In this document: positions 18,396 through 26,181 of the stretch, piece by piece | Numbering within the stretch: position 1 is the first letter of the stretch | Layout of the letters: each line of letters opens with the position of its first letter | Assembly (NCBI RefSeq): GCF_000506985.1 | Contig: NZ_KI650979.1 | Coordinates: 1,175,839 to 1,239,838, forward strand | Direction: 5' to 3' | DNA length: 64,000 bases | Source: Advenella kashmirensis W13003 | GTDB taxonomy: Bacteria; Pseudomonadota; Gammaproteobacteria; Burkholderiales; Burkholderiaceae_B | Notes under the pieces: generated by a model | Seen by the model: only the letters and a program-made list of their open reading frames with translations | The model's database searches: none | What the model was told of the DNA's origin: nothing | Made by a program: the position numbers and the translations under genes

Positions 18396-19028
18396 ATGCC
18401 AGCGAACCGTATCACCTTCTATTCCAACCCGCAATCGAGGGCCGCCGTTATTCACTGGATGCTCGAAGAAGTGGGGGAACCGTACGAGACGATTTACCTG
18501 AATTTTCAGGGCGCCATGAAAACGCCCGAGTATCTGGCCATCAACCCCATGGGCAAGGTGCCCACCATCGTTCATGATGGGCAGGTCGTGACCGAGGGAG
18601 CAGCCATTTGCGCCTTTCTGGCCGATCAGTATCCACAGGCAAACCTGGCACCGGCCCCGGACAGCCCGTTGCGCGGCACGTATTACCGCTGGCTGTTCTT
18701 TGCCGCGGGGCCGCTGGAAGAGGCAATTACCATGAAGTCACTGAATATGGACATCCCCTCGGACAAAAGCGCGATGCTCGGCTTCGGTACATTGGAGCGC
18801 ACCGTGGACGTACTGGAGAAGGCCGTTTCGGACAGCCCGTGGATTTGCGGAGAACAATTCACCGCCGCCGATGTATACGTGGGCTCGGCCATCCGGTTTT
18901 ATGTGCAGTTCGGCGTGCTGGAAGCGCGCCCGGCGTTCAACGCCTACGTGGACCGCCTTACACAACGCCCGGCTTATCAGCGCAGTCTGGAGATACTGCA
19001 AAAGGCCGCGGCGGCGCAACAGAAGTAA
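18396..19028 (+). CDS. Glutathione S-transferase family protein
   Basis: The 210-residue product is a cytosolic GST. The thioredoxin-fold domain (about 1-80: RITFYSNPQSRAAVIHWMLE, NPMGKVPTIVHDGQVVTEGA) holds the cis-proline VP and the E/S glutathione-binding turn. The helical domain contains GEQFTAADVYVGSAI with the conserved N-capping Asp. The ATG at 18396 follows AAGGATTGTGCC; an upstream in-frame codon at 18303 has no support. It is divergent from fumC. The substrate is unknown. Confidence 0.92.
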   Translation: MPANRITFYSNPQSRAAVIHWMLEEVGEPYETIYLNFQGAMKTPEYLAINPMGKVPTIVHDGQVVTEGAAICAFLADQYPQANLAPAPDSPLRGTYYRWLFFAAGPLEEAITMKSLNMDIPSDKSAMLGFGTLERTVDVLEKAVSDSPWICGEQFTAADVYVGSAIRFYVQFGVLEARPAFNAYVDRLTQRPAYQRSLEILQKAAAAQQK

Positions 19029-19088
19029 AAAAACGGATAGACCGACAAAGAGATACATCGCCGATATTGAAGCGGTGATCCCGACTAA

Positions 19089-19385
19089 TTACGCATCCGT
19101 GTTGGCCAATGCGTCAATGACAGCCTGGGGGTTGTGTTCAATGACATTGAGCAAAACCAGCGCAGGTCCGTGCGGAACGCGGTCACCCCGTTCCCAGTGA
19201 CGCAACGTTGCTGTTGAGAAACCGAAACGTGCTGCAAACTGTTCCTGAGTCATTCCTATTTTGGCTCGCACCGCCTTCACATCCACATCACGAGGCATAT
19301 GGACGCGCACGCCACGTTCATCACCTTTGGCGTACGTTATCGCCTCTTCCAGCCCTTGCTTAATATTTTGATATACGGTGCTCAT
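19089..19385 (-). CDS. Helix-turn-helix antitoxin (NadS/HigA-like)
   Basis: The 98-residue product is a DNA-binding antitoxin: a short N-terminus (MSTVYQNIKQGLEEAITYA) followed by a Cro/C1-type HTH (MTQEQFAARFGFSTATLRHW, then ERGDRVPHGPALVLLNVIE). The pattern is typical of NadS/HigA proteins. It is encoded after, and overlaps by 26 bases, the toxin gene, so the order is toxin first, as in higBA. It probably represses its own operon through the palindrome at 19727-19751. Confidence 0.88.
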   Translation of the reverse strand: MSTVYQNIKQGLEEAITYAKGDERGVRVHMPRDVDVKAVRAKIGMTQEQFAARFGFSTATLRHWERGDRVPHGPALVLLNVIEHNPQAVIDALANTDA

Positions 19386-19722
19386 GATTTCGCCCTTTCC
19401 AAATACTGACCAAATGATCAACCAGTCCTGCCAGATCATTGCGCTCGGCCTGGCTCAGGTTGGCCTTATCTCCTTTGGCAAATAACGCCAAAAGATATAA
19501 CGGCATACGTTCATCGTGATAATAATAAATTATTCGTACACCCCCGCTTTTACCTTGTCCACTTCTGCGCCAACGTAACTTGCGTATACCACCTGTGCCC
19601 TGGAGAATATCTCCGGCCTTGGGGTGCTCGGCTAGATAAGTGATTAAGTCCTCGTTTTCACTGCCGCTCAAAAGCTTATCTGCAGTTCTGATGTATGTGG
19701 GTAATTCAACGATACTATGCAT
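19360..19722 (-). CDS. RelE/HigB-type toxin
   Basis: The 120-residue product is a RelE/ParE-superfamily toxin of the HigB2 (COG4737) type: FTR-like start (ELPTYIRTADKLLSGSE), GTGGIRKLRWRRSGQGKSGG, VRIIYYYHDERMPLYLLALF and KGDKANLSQAERNDLAGLV. These are expected to be ribosome-dependent mRNA endonucleases. The Arg/Lys-rich strand with RKLRW and VRIIYYY carries the usual catalytic residues. The last 26 bases overlap the antitoxin gene. The gene sits 5 bases after a 25-base perfect palindrome that contains the -10 box. Type II addiction or stress module on the chromosome. Confidence 0.88.
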   Translation of the reverse strand: MHSIVELPTYIRTADKLLSGSENEDLITYLAEHPKAGDILQGTGGIRKLRWRRSGQGKSGGVRIIYYYHDERMPLYLLALFAKGDKANLSQAERNDLAGLVDHLVSIWKGRNHEHRISKY

Positions 19723-19726
19723 AGCC

Positions 19727-19751
19727 TGGTATAATCCAATGGATTATACCA
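19727..19751 (-). promoter_or_regulatory. Operator/promoter palindrome of the toxin-antitoxin operon
   Basis: TGGTATAATCCA and TGGATTATACCA are perfect 12-base arms around a single central base. TATAAT occurs in each arm; the one on the minus strand (19748-19743) can serve as -10 for the toxin-antitoxin operon. The site ends 4 bases before the toxin start, so a bound antitoxin would block RNA polymerase. The sequence is direct; autorepression is inferred from the family. Confidence 0.75.
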
Positions 19752-19825
19752 AACCAAGCTGAAAGCGTAGCAGATATAGCACAACACGGACGAAAATTAT
19801 TCTTTATAACAGCATCGTAAAGGGG

Positions 19826-20737
19826 CTACGACGACCGCTGCTGCGGGCGCCGTCTTATCCGCAACTTCACTTCACTGACCACCACGCTCACGACAATCAA
19901 CACGGCGCCGAACAGCGCCAGCGCTGAATGCCGTTCATCGGCAAATACGCGGCCGATAATGCCGGCCCAGACGGGTTCACCGGCATAGATCACAGTAGCA
20001 CGCGTGGCGGAAATATGGTTTTGGGCCCAGTTCATGGTGATCTGAATAACGGCACTGGCCAGGCCCAGGACCAGAATGCTGACCACCAGAACCGGCGAGG
20101 ACAATTCAGGCATCCCTTCGCCACGCGCCACGCCGGTCATCCCCGCCAGTATCGCAGCGGTCGCCAGTTGAATAATCGTGACGCGACGCAAATTCACCCG
20201 GCCCGCGAAGCGGCTGATCAGAATCACTTCCACCGCAATAGCAATCGCGCTGAAAACCGTCAGCCATTCGCCCACGCCGGCACCGCCCTCCATGCTTTGC
20301 GGATCGGCCAGCAGCACCAGTCCGACAAACGCCATGCCCGCGCCCACCCAGTTCATCAGCGTAGGCGGGCGTTTCAGGAACAGCCACTGCATTAGCGGCA
20401 CCAGGGGAACATATAAGGCGGTAATGAATGCCGACTTGCTGCTCGCAATGGTTTGCAGGCCCACCGTCTGCAGGCTGTAGCCCAGGAAAATACACAGGCC
20501 GATCAGCATTCCGGCACGCACTTCCAGCGCGGTCAGCCCGCGCAGAACACGCAGCGAGCACACAGTCATGGCCAGCGCAGCGCAGCCAAAGCGCATGCCG
20601 ACGAAAATAAAAGGATCGCTGTGTGCCAGCGCTTTCTGGACAATCAGGAAAGTGGCGCCCCAGAATACCGTGATGATAATCAGCGCGCATTCGTAGCGGT
20701 TAAGGATGGGAGGCTTGATGGAATCGGATGGGCTCAT
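19826..20737 (-). CDS. EamA/DMT family transporter
   Basis: The product (303 residues from ATG 20737; a TTG at 20764 would add 9) is an inner-membrane drug/metabolite transporter with about ten hydrophobic segments in two EamA repeats. Blocks such as VFWGATFLIVQKALAHSDPF, FIFVGMRFGCAAL and SSKSAFITALYVPLVPLMQW mark the first repeat, and VIYAGEPVWAGIIGRVFADE the second. A basic C-terminus follows. It is divergent from the methyladenine glycosylase gene. The substrate (amino acid, drug or metabolite) cannot be predicted. Confidence 0.9.
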   Translation of the reverse strand: MSPSDSIKPPILNRYECALIIITVFWGATFLIVQKALAHSDPFIFVGMRFGCAALAMTVCSLRVLRGLTALEVRAGMLIGLCIFLGYSLQTVGLQTIASSKSAFITALYVPLVPLMQWLFLKRPPTLMNWVGAGMAFVGLVLLADPQSMEGGAGVGEWLTVFSAIAIAVEVILISRFAGRVNLRRVTIIQLATAAILAGMTGVARGEGMPELSSPVLVVSILVLGLASAVIQITMNWAQNHISATRATVIYAGEPVWAGIIGRVFADERHSALALFGAVLIVVSVVVSEVKLRIRRRPQQRSS

Positions 20738-20870
20738 GATGACGGTATGCCGCAAGCCAGGCAACTGGGCCGCCGGACACTGCAGAACGCTCTACAGGAT
20801 ACAATAATGCAGCATGGTATCAGACCCTTGCGATTTGCCCTTCTTCTTTTTTCACTTACCCGAAAACATC

Positions 20871-21431
20871 ATGAGCTACTGCGTGTTCGTTGCACAATTG
20901 CCTACAGAACCGGCTTCCCTTCATCGTTCTTATCACGACGAACGCTACGGCTTTCCCGTGCACGATGACAATGAACTCTTTGGCCGGCTTATTCTGGAAA
21001 TCAATCAGGCCGGCCTGTCCTGGTCGACCATCCTCAACAAGGAAGCGAATTTCCTGCGCGCGTATGACAAGTTCGATATTGATACCGTCGCAGCCTATTC
21101 CGAAGCCGACCGCGAACGCCTGCTGCAGGACGCCGGCATCATCCGCAACCGCCTGAAGGTCAATGCTGCCATCCACAACGCGCAGGTCATTCAGGGATTA
21201 CAGAAGGAGCATGGCTCGTTCAAGGCCTGGCTGGATCAACACCATCCCATGAGCAAAGAGGAATGGGTGCGCCTGTTCCGCAAGACATTCAAGTTCACGG
21301 GCGGCGAAATTGTCGGCGAATTCCTGATGAGTACCGGCTATCTTCCAGGCGCGCACGATGAAGATTGTCCGGTGCACCGTAAGGCCATGAAGGCCGGCGC
21401 AGCGTGGACACGACAATCACAATCGAAATAA
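20871..21431 (+). CDS. DNA-3-methyladenine glycosylase I family protein
   Basis: The 186-residue product is a Tag-family glycosylase that removes 3-methyladenine from alkylated DNA. It retains SYHDERYGFPVHDDNELFGR and LEINQAGLSWSTILNKE, which contains the catalytic Glu and the base-stacking Trp. Zinc ligands of Tag are plausibly present as C4 and the C-terminal HDEDCPVH. The N-terminus differs from the standard CxW start (here YCVFVAQ), so it is a divergent member. ATG 20871 is used; the earlier in-frame start lacks a ribosome site. It is divergent from the EamA transporter. Confidence 0.85.
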   Translation: MSYCVFVAQLPTEPASLHRSYHDERYGFPVHDDNELFGRLILEINQAGLSWSTILNKEANFLRAYDKFDIDTVAAYSEADRERLLQDAGIIRNRLKVNAAIHNAQVIQGLQKEHGSFKAWLDQHHPMSKEEWVRLFRKTFKFTGGEIVGEFLMSTGYLPGAHDEDCPVHRKAMKAGAAWTRQSQSK

Positions 21432-21498
21432 AATTCCGTCGCTACGGCATGTCCCGGCATGGCCGGGTACACTGTGCACGATTAGCTCTGCACCCGCA

Positions 21499-21957
21499 TC
21501 AGCATTCTTGCGGTTGCCGCCCCCAATAGCGGCTGCGCAGCGTGTCATACGCCAGATTGTAGATATACGCATACGGCAGATAGAACAGGATCAGCCCGAT
21601 ATCCAGCACCAGCGCTTCCCACAAGCCAATGTTCAGCCGCCACATGACAAATGGAATTGCCATGAACAGCAGCCCCAGCTCGAAGCCGATGCTGTGCCAG
21701 ATGCGCAAGACAAGTGTCTTGCTTTTTCCGGTTGCCGCCAGAAAACGGTCAAACAGCGCGTTGTAGACCATATTCCAGATCAGCGCCATCACGGCGATGA
21801 CCACCGTGACCACGCCCATATCGGTCATCGAATGACCCGAAAGCAAGGCGGCCAGCGGCGCAGACAGGCCAATGGCCAGTACTTCGAAAACAAGGGCATG
21901 CAGGAACCGCTCCAGAACCGTCTTGTTCTTTTCCTGACCCGTCATTGATTGTTGCAT
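21499..21957 (-). CDS. PACE family (AceI-like) efflux transporter
   Basis: The 152-residue product is a small four-helix inner-membrane protein of the proteobacterial antimicrobial compound efflux family (chlorhexidine-type pumps). Two tandem bacterial transmembrane pair domains are visible, with the conserved ERFLHALVFEV acidic helix, WNMVYNALFDR, RIWHSIGFELGLL and YNLAYDTLRSRYWG. It starts 3 bases after the arginase stop, behind AAGG, so the two genes form an operon. Why arginase and a PACE pump are paired is unclear; PACE members also export short diamines such as cadaverine or putrescine (family knowledge). Confidence 0.9.
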   Translation of the reverse strand: MQQSMTGQEKNKTVLERFLHALVFEVLAIGLSAPLAALLSGHSMTDMGVVTVVIAVMALIWNMVYNALFDRFLAATGKSKTLVLRIWHSIGFELGLLFMAIPFVMWRLNIGLWEALVLDIGLILFYLPYAYIYNLAYDTLRSRYWGRQPQEC

Positions 21958-21960
21958 GCC

Positions 21961-22908
21961 TTATCTGCCGTTGCGATGGGTGGATTTGGTTCGCACCAGT
22001 GTACTCTGCCCGAACAGACTGCGTACAAGATCCAGCGCCACTTCGGCCGTCTGGTTGCGCACATCCAGTGCGGGATTGAGTTCGACGATATCGAGCGATG
22101 CCATGCATTCGGTATCGGCAATCATTTCCATGCACAATTGCGCTTCCCGATAGTTCGGCCCGCCGCGCACGGTCGTACCGACGCCGGGGGCGATATCCGG
22201 ATCCAGAAAATCCACGTCGAAACTGACGTGCAAGTGCGTGTTTTCATCCAGGCCGTGCAGCGCCTGTTCCATGGTGTGGCGCATGCCATGCTCGTCAATG
22301 TACCGCATATCGAAAACTTCGATTCCCTGTTCATGAATGAATTTTTTTTCACCGTCATCCACGCTGCGAATTCCGATCTGGCGCAGCATATCAGCCTGCA
22401 ATGCAGGCGCCTGCCCGGCCATGTCCACCAGTTCGCGCGGTCCGTATCCGAACAGGCAGGCGACCGGCATGCCATGTATATTGCCGCTGGGCGTCAGGTC
22501 TGCGGTATTGAAGTCGGTGTGCGCGTCCAGCCACAGCACGCGCAGCTTGCGACCCTGTTCCCTGCAATAGCGCGATACGGCCGAAATCGAACCCACGCCC
22601 AGGCAATGATCACCGCCCAGCATAATGGGAAAACGTCCTTCCGATAATTGAGCGTATAACGCATCGTGCGCCAGCTGATTCCAGGCGATGACTTCCTCAA
22701 GATGACGGTAGCCCTCCTGGGGCGGCTGCCACGGGTTCGGCGGCCCGCTCAGATTGCCGCAATCGCGCACTTCGATGCCCAATTGCTCCAGCGTTTGTGT
22801 AATTCCTGCTACGCGAATCGCTTCGGGGCCCATGCTGGAGCCGCGATGACCTGCTCCTACGTCGGTCGGCACCCCGACCAGGCTGACTTGCTTTCGTGTG
22901 TCCTGCAC
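21961..22908 (-). CDS. rocF: Arginase
   Basis: The 315-residue product is a manganese-dependent ureohydrolase, most likely arginase (L-arginine to L-ornithine plus urea). Metal-binding blocks are GGDHCLGVGSISAVS, WLDAHTDFNT, SFDVDFLDPDIAPGVGT and VELNPALD. The N-terminus VSLVGVPTDVGAGHRGSSMG is arginase-like rather than agmatinase-like. The GTG at 22908 is the likely start, behind AGGAGAAATATTCAA; an upstream GTG would overlap this site. It is followed 3 bases later by the PACE transporter gene. Ornithine could feed the ornithine cyclodeaminase encoded at 46.0-47.1 kb. Confidence 0.93.
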   Translation of the reverse strand: MQDTRKQVSLVGVPTDVGAGHRGSSMGPEAIRVAGITQTLEQLGIEVRDCGNLSGPPNPWQPPQEGYRHLEEVIAWNQLAHDALYAQLSEGRFPIMLGGDHCLGVGSISAVSRYCREQGRKLRVLWLDAHTDFNTADLTPSGNIHGMPVACLFGYGPRELVDMAGQAPALQADMLRQIGIRSVDDGEKKFIHEQGIEVFDMRYIDEHGMRHTMEQALHGLDENTHLHVSFDVDFLDPDIAPGVGTTVRGGPNYREAQLCMEMIADTECMASLDIVELNPALDVRNQTAEVALDLVRSLFGQSTLVRTKSTHRNGR

Positions 22909-22989
22909 TTGAATATTTCTCCTGATAGTTGCGATGTGCACTGCCGTCGCGACCTACCTGGCGTTCGACAGCGGCACCACGCCTATTGC

Positions 22990-23011
22990 GTCGTATACGA
23001 CTCTTATTGTA
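22990..23011 (-). promoter_or_regulatory. rocF: Arginase promoter candidate with operator-like palindrome
   Basis: On the minus strand TACAAT (23011-23006) can act as -10. The perfect 12-base palindrome GTCGTATACGAC (22990-23001) falls where the transcription start would be, about 82 bases before the GTG start. That layout suits a repressor site. No convincing -35 was found, so the call is tentative. Confidence 0.4.
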
Positions 23012-23133
23012 CCCGTAAAAAGGTACCGTGCTACGGGCTCGACATGGCCTGGAACAGCCCTCGCAATGCATCACGAACAAGCACTTTCGCGTGCCCCTCT
23101 TTGCAACAGTCGCCTGCCTGATGGATTTATTTA

Positions 23134-23175
23134 TCCGTGATCACACTTTCAACTTTTGCCTGCGCCAGTTATCAT
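23134..23175 (+). promoter_or_regulatory. GntR-type operator candidate and promoter upstream of the first SDR
   Basis: TCCGTGATCACAC (23134-23146) contains the palindrome GTGATCAC. It directly precedes TTTCAA (23147-23152), a 17-base spacer and TATCAT (23170-23175), a plausible sigma-70 promoter for the SDR gene at 23240. The same core, as TCTGTGATCACAG, occurs in the gntR / binding protein gap at 24899-24911. Confidence 0.5.
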
Positions 23176-23239
23176 AAGCAAGACAAGTCACAAATCAAAT
23201 CCACAAATGACAGCGATCAAACATCAACAGGAGACATAT

Positions 23240-24010
23240 ATGAATTTGCAGGGACGACGGGTATTGATTACAGCCGGTGGCAGCGGCATCGGCCTGGCCA
23301 TGGCCCATGTTTTTACACAGGCCGGCGCAGCCGTTTTTGTCACGGATATCAATGAGGCCGCCCTCAAGACGTTGAAGACCCAATTGCCGCAAATCCACGC
23401 CATTACGGCCGATGCGGGCAATGAACAGGATGTCATCCGCACGATCGACGAGGCGGTCAGCGCGCTGGGCGGGCTGGATATTCTGATCAACAACGCCGGT
23501 GTTGCCGGACCCACCGGCCCGGTCGAGGATATTACGCTGGCCGAATGGGAAAATACCCTGCGCATCAACATCACAGGGCAGTTCCTTTGCGTGAAATACG
23601 CCCTGCCTCATCTGCGCAAGGGAACGCATCCGGCCATCGTCAACTTGTCCTCTGCGGCAGGACGCCTGGGTTTTGCCGGACGCACGCCCTATTCATCATC
23701 CAAATGGGCCGTGATCGGCTTCACCCGCTCACTGGCCAACGAACTGGGGCCCGACGGTATTCGGGTCAACGCAATCTGTCCGGGGGCGGTGGACGGTCCG
23801 CGCATCCAGCAAGTAATTGGCGCCAAGGCCAAAATGCTGGGCAAACCCCACGCTGAAGTGGAAGATACCTATAAAGCCCAGTCGGCCATGCATACCATGG
23901 TGACCGCCGACGACATCGCCAACCAGGCACTGTTCGTGTGCAGCGATCTGGCACTGAATATTTCAGGCCAGGCACTGGCCGTAGACGGACATACCGAAAA
24001 ACTGTACTGA
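23240..24010 (+). CDS. Short-chain dehydrogenase/reductase (SDR)
   Basis: The 256-residue product is a classical SDR oxidoreductase. The NAD(P) motif is TAGGSGIG, followed by NNAG in ILINNAGVAGPTGPVED, the catalytic Ser in VNLSSAAGRLG, and Tyr/Lys in YSSSKWAVIGF. The acidic residue after strand 2 (VTDIN) suggests NAD rather than NADP. The ribosome site AGGAG precedes ATG 23240; the earlier in-frame codon at 23156 overlaps the promoter region. The upstream palindrome shared with the gntR region suggests that it belongs to the same regulon as the genes at 25-29 kb. Confidence 0.92.
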   Translation: MNLQGRRVLITAGGSGIGLAMAHVFTQAGAAVFVTDINEAALKTLKTQLPQIHAITADAGNEQDVIRTIDEAVSALGGLDILINNAGVAGPTGPVEDITLAEWENTLRINITGQFLCVKYALPHLRKGTHPAIVNLSSAAGRLGFAGRTPYSSSKWAVIGFTRSLANELGPDGIRVNAICPGAVDGPRIQQVIGAKAKMLGKPHAEVEDTYKAQSAMHTMVTADDIANQALFVCSDLALNISGQALAVDGHTEKLY

Positions 24011-24026
24011 TCGCAGGGGCATAAAG

Positions 24027-24058
24027 GGACCCGGCAGCGTCTGGCGCACGCCGGGTCC
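24027..24058. terminator. Hairpin between convergent SDR and gntR genes
   Basis: GGACCCGGC (24027-24035) pairs perfectly with GCCGGGTCC (24050-24058) over a 14-base loop. It lies 17 bases after the SDR stop and downstream of gntR on the other strand. No U run follows, so it may be a weak or bidirectional terminator. Confidence 0.5.
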
Positions 24059-24160
24059 ACCGGCCTTACTGCAGGCGAACCTGCCACCATTGGCAAGCCC
24101 TGCTCTGCTCTGTTCTGCTCGTCATAGCCGACACAATGACAGCAGGCCACCAAACACGCC

Positions 24161-24874
24161 TTAACCGGCCCCGCGGTCGTCGGGCGGCAAAAACAGACTG
24201 GGCGTGCGCGCCGCCATATAATCGTACGCGCCGCCGATATCGGCCACCACCGCCCGCCGGGCTCCTTCCGGTTCACCTTGCTGCAAGGCGTCAATCAGGG
24301 CGCGGTGATGCCTGACCGCCACCTGCTCCCGGGTGCGTGGTGACCCCTGGCGCAGGTCGTAATTCAGAATCGGCCCGATACGCAGCCACAGGCTCTCGAT
24401 CATCTGAAACAGCACTGGCATACCGGCCGCTTCGTAAATGGCGAAATGAAACCGCTGGTTCAGGCTGACCAGTTCCTGGGTGTCCGCCTGTTCCTTGCTC
24501 ATTTCCAGCGACAACGCGTCGTTCATCTCCCGGATAGTCTGCAACAGATCGGGGTTCGCATGCCCGGCCGCTTCGGCCACGGCCATGCCTTCAATCTCAA
24601 AACGGATACGGGTAATTTCGGTAAAGGTTTGCAGACTGAGCACCGGCACACGCACCGAGCGGTTCGGCGTGACCTCCAGTGCATGATCGGCCACCAGCCG
24701 GGAAAATGCGTCCCGCACGGGCATCATACTGACGCCCAGCGCTTCTGCCGTTTTGCGTATGGACAATTGCTCCCCGGGCATGACCTTACCACTCCACAGA
24801 ATCTGTTTAATCTGTTCCAGCGTGGATGCGCTGAGCGTCTGGCGGCTGGCCGGGGCGTCGATTGTACTTTTCAT
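24161..24874 (-). CDS. GntR family (FCD-type) transcriptional regulator
   Basis: The 237-residue product is a FadR/FCD-type GntR repressor. The N-terminal winged helix contains ILWSGKVMPGEQLSIRKTAE, ALGVSMMPVRDAFSRLVADH and the wing ALEVTPNRSVRVPVL. The C-terminal all-helical FCD domain (about 90-225) has the metal-ligand-like NQRFHFAIYEAAG and VRHHRALIDALQQG. It is divergent from the periplasmic binding protein gene and convergent with the first SDR. FCD regulators commonly sense organic acids, which agrees with the hydroxyacid enzymes next door. Confidence 0.92.
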   Translation of the reverse strand: MKSTIDAPASRQTLSASTLEQIKQILWSGKVMPGEQLSIRKTAEALGVSMMPVRDAFSRLVADHALEVTPNRSVRVPVLSLQTFTEITRIRFEIEGMAVAEAAGHANPDLLQTIREMNDALSLEMSKEQADTQELVSLNQRFHFAIYEAAGMPVLFQMIESLWLRIGPILNYDLRQGSPRTREQVAVRHHRALIDALQQGEPEGARRAVVADIGGAYDYMAARTPSLFLPPDDRGAG

Positions 24875-24898
24875 ATAAGGGTATTTACCAAGGTTTTT

Positions 24899-24938
24899 TC
24901 TGTGATCACAGTTGTTATAGTTTACTTATATTAACAAC
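24899..24938. promoter_or_regulatory. Operator candidates between gntR and the binding protein gene
   Basis: CTGTGATCACAG (24900-24911) is a perfect 12-base palindrome. It abuts a second inverted repeat, GTTGTTA (24911-24917) with TAACAAC (24932-24938), whose 14-base AT-rich centre (TAGTTTACTTATAT) could hold a -10 box. Both lie in the divergent 100-base gap, as expected for a GntR autoregulatory site. Confidence 0.6.
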
Positions 24939-24974
24939 AACGTGCATCTGCAACCGCAGTGTATAGGAGACTCG

Positions 24975-26180
24975 ATGAAATCAACAACTGTATTGCTGGC
25001 GGGATGCTGCGCTCTGGCCGCCGCCCCCCTGGCGCATGCTGCCGGTGGCATTTCTGACGACGAAATCCGTATCGGCTTTATTACCGATATGTCTGGTGTA
25101 TATGCTGACACTGATGGGCCGGGCGGCACGGTCGCCATTCAAATGGCGATCGACGAACTCGGCGGCGCCATCGACGGTAAAAAAATCACCCTGGTCACCG
25201 CCGACCACCAGAACCGGGCCGATCTGGCCGCCTCCAAGGCGCGAGCCTGGATCGACCAGAACAAAATCGACGTGATTATCGGCGGAACCAATTCGGCGAC
25301 AACGCTGTCGATGGCCGCCGTTGCCGCCGAGAAACACGTGCCGATGATTTCGGTGGGCGCCGGTGCCACTGCCATCACCAATGAATATTGCACCCCCTAT
25401 ACCGTTCACTATGCATACAATACCCGGGCGACGGCCTACGGTGTGGCCTCAGCGGTGCTCAAACAGGGCGGCAAGGACTGGTTCTTTATTACCGCTGACT
25501 ACGCATTTGGTCATGCCCTGCAGCAAACCGCGTCTGACGTGGTCACCCACTCGGGCGGCAAGGTCATGGGCAGTGTGAAGGTCCCTCTGAGCACGGCTGA
25601 TTTCTCTTCCTACATGCTGCAGGCCCAGTCTTCGGGTGCGAAAATTCTGGGCCTGGCCAATTCGGGCAATGATTTTATCGCCTCAGTGAAGGCAGCCAAT
25701 GACTTTGGCGTGACCTCCAGCATGCGTCTGGCCGGGCTGCAAGTGTATATCAGCGATATTCACGCGCTTGGCCTCGAACCTACACAGGGCATGTACCGGA
25801 CCGCACCCTGGTATTGGGACCAGGACGAAGAATCACGCAAGTGGTCGCAGGCGTTTATGAAAAAACATCACGCCATGCCCACTTTCAATCAGGGCGGCGA
25901 TTATTCAGCCGTCAAAACTTACCTGAAAGCCGTAGCCGCCACCAAAACCGATGATGGCAAGACGATTATGGACTGGTTCAAGTCCACGCCGATATCCGAT
26001 TTTTACATCAAGAACGGCAAAGTGCGCGCCAACGGTTTGCTAGTACATGACATGTTCCTTTATGAAGTGAAGAAGCCCTCTGAATCCAAAGGTGAATGGG
26101 ACTACTTCAAGGTCTCCGCCACCATCCCCGGCGAAGAGGCCTATGGCCCCGAATCCGAAGCCGCTGCGTGCAAGTTGTAA
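24975..26180 (+). CDS. Periplasmic substrate-binding protein, branched-chain amino acid ABC type
   Basis: The 401-residue product is a Peripla_BP_6 (LivJ-like) binding protein. An N-terminal signal peptide (KSTTVLLAGCCALAAAPLAH, cleaved near AHAAG) is followed by DDEIRIGFITDMSGVYADTD and NKIDVIIGGTNSATTLSMAA, typical of lobe 1. AGGAGACTCG precedes the ATG. No permease or ATPase genes lie next to it, so it is an orphan receptor that must share a transporter encoded elsewhere. It heads a five-component locus with a hydroxyacid dehydrogenase and BKACE, so it probably binds the acid degraded by them (inference). Confidence 0.92.
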   Translation: MKSTTVLLAGCCALAAAPLAHAAGGISDDEIRIGFITDMSGVYADTDGPGGTVAIQMAIDELGGAIDGKKITLVTADHQNRADLAASKARAWIDQNKIDVIIGGTNSATTLSMAAVAAEKHVPMISVGAGATAITNEYCTPYTVHYAYNTRATAYGVASAVLKQGGKDWFFITADYAFGHALQQTASDVVTHSGGKVMGSVKVPLSTADFSSYMLQAQSSGAKILGLANSGNDFIASVKAANDFGVTSSMRLAGLQVYISDIHALGLEPTQGMYRTAPWYWDQDEESRKWSQAFMKKHHAMPTFNQGGDYSAVKTYLKAVAATKTDDGKTIMDWFKSTPISDFYIKNGKVRANGLLVHDMFLYEVKKPSESKGEWDYFKVSATIPGEEAYGPESEAAACKL

Positions 26181-26181
26181 T

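Larger units (their letters stand above)
22909..23239. other. 331-base divergent region between arginase and the first SDR
   Basis: The region holds no convincing gene. Towards arginase it has a -10 candidate TACAAT on the minus strand (23011-23006) directly followed by the perfect palindrome GTCGTATACGAC (22990-23001). Towards the SDR it has TCCGTGATCACAC (23134-23146), then a -35/-10 pair at 23147-23175. Confidence 0.55.
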
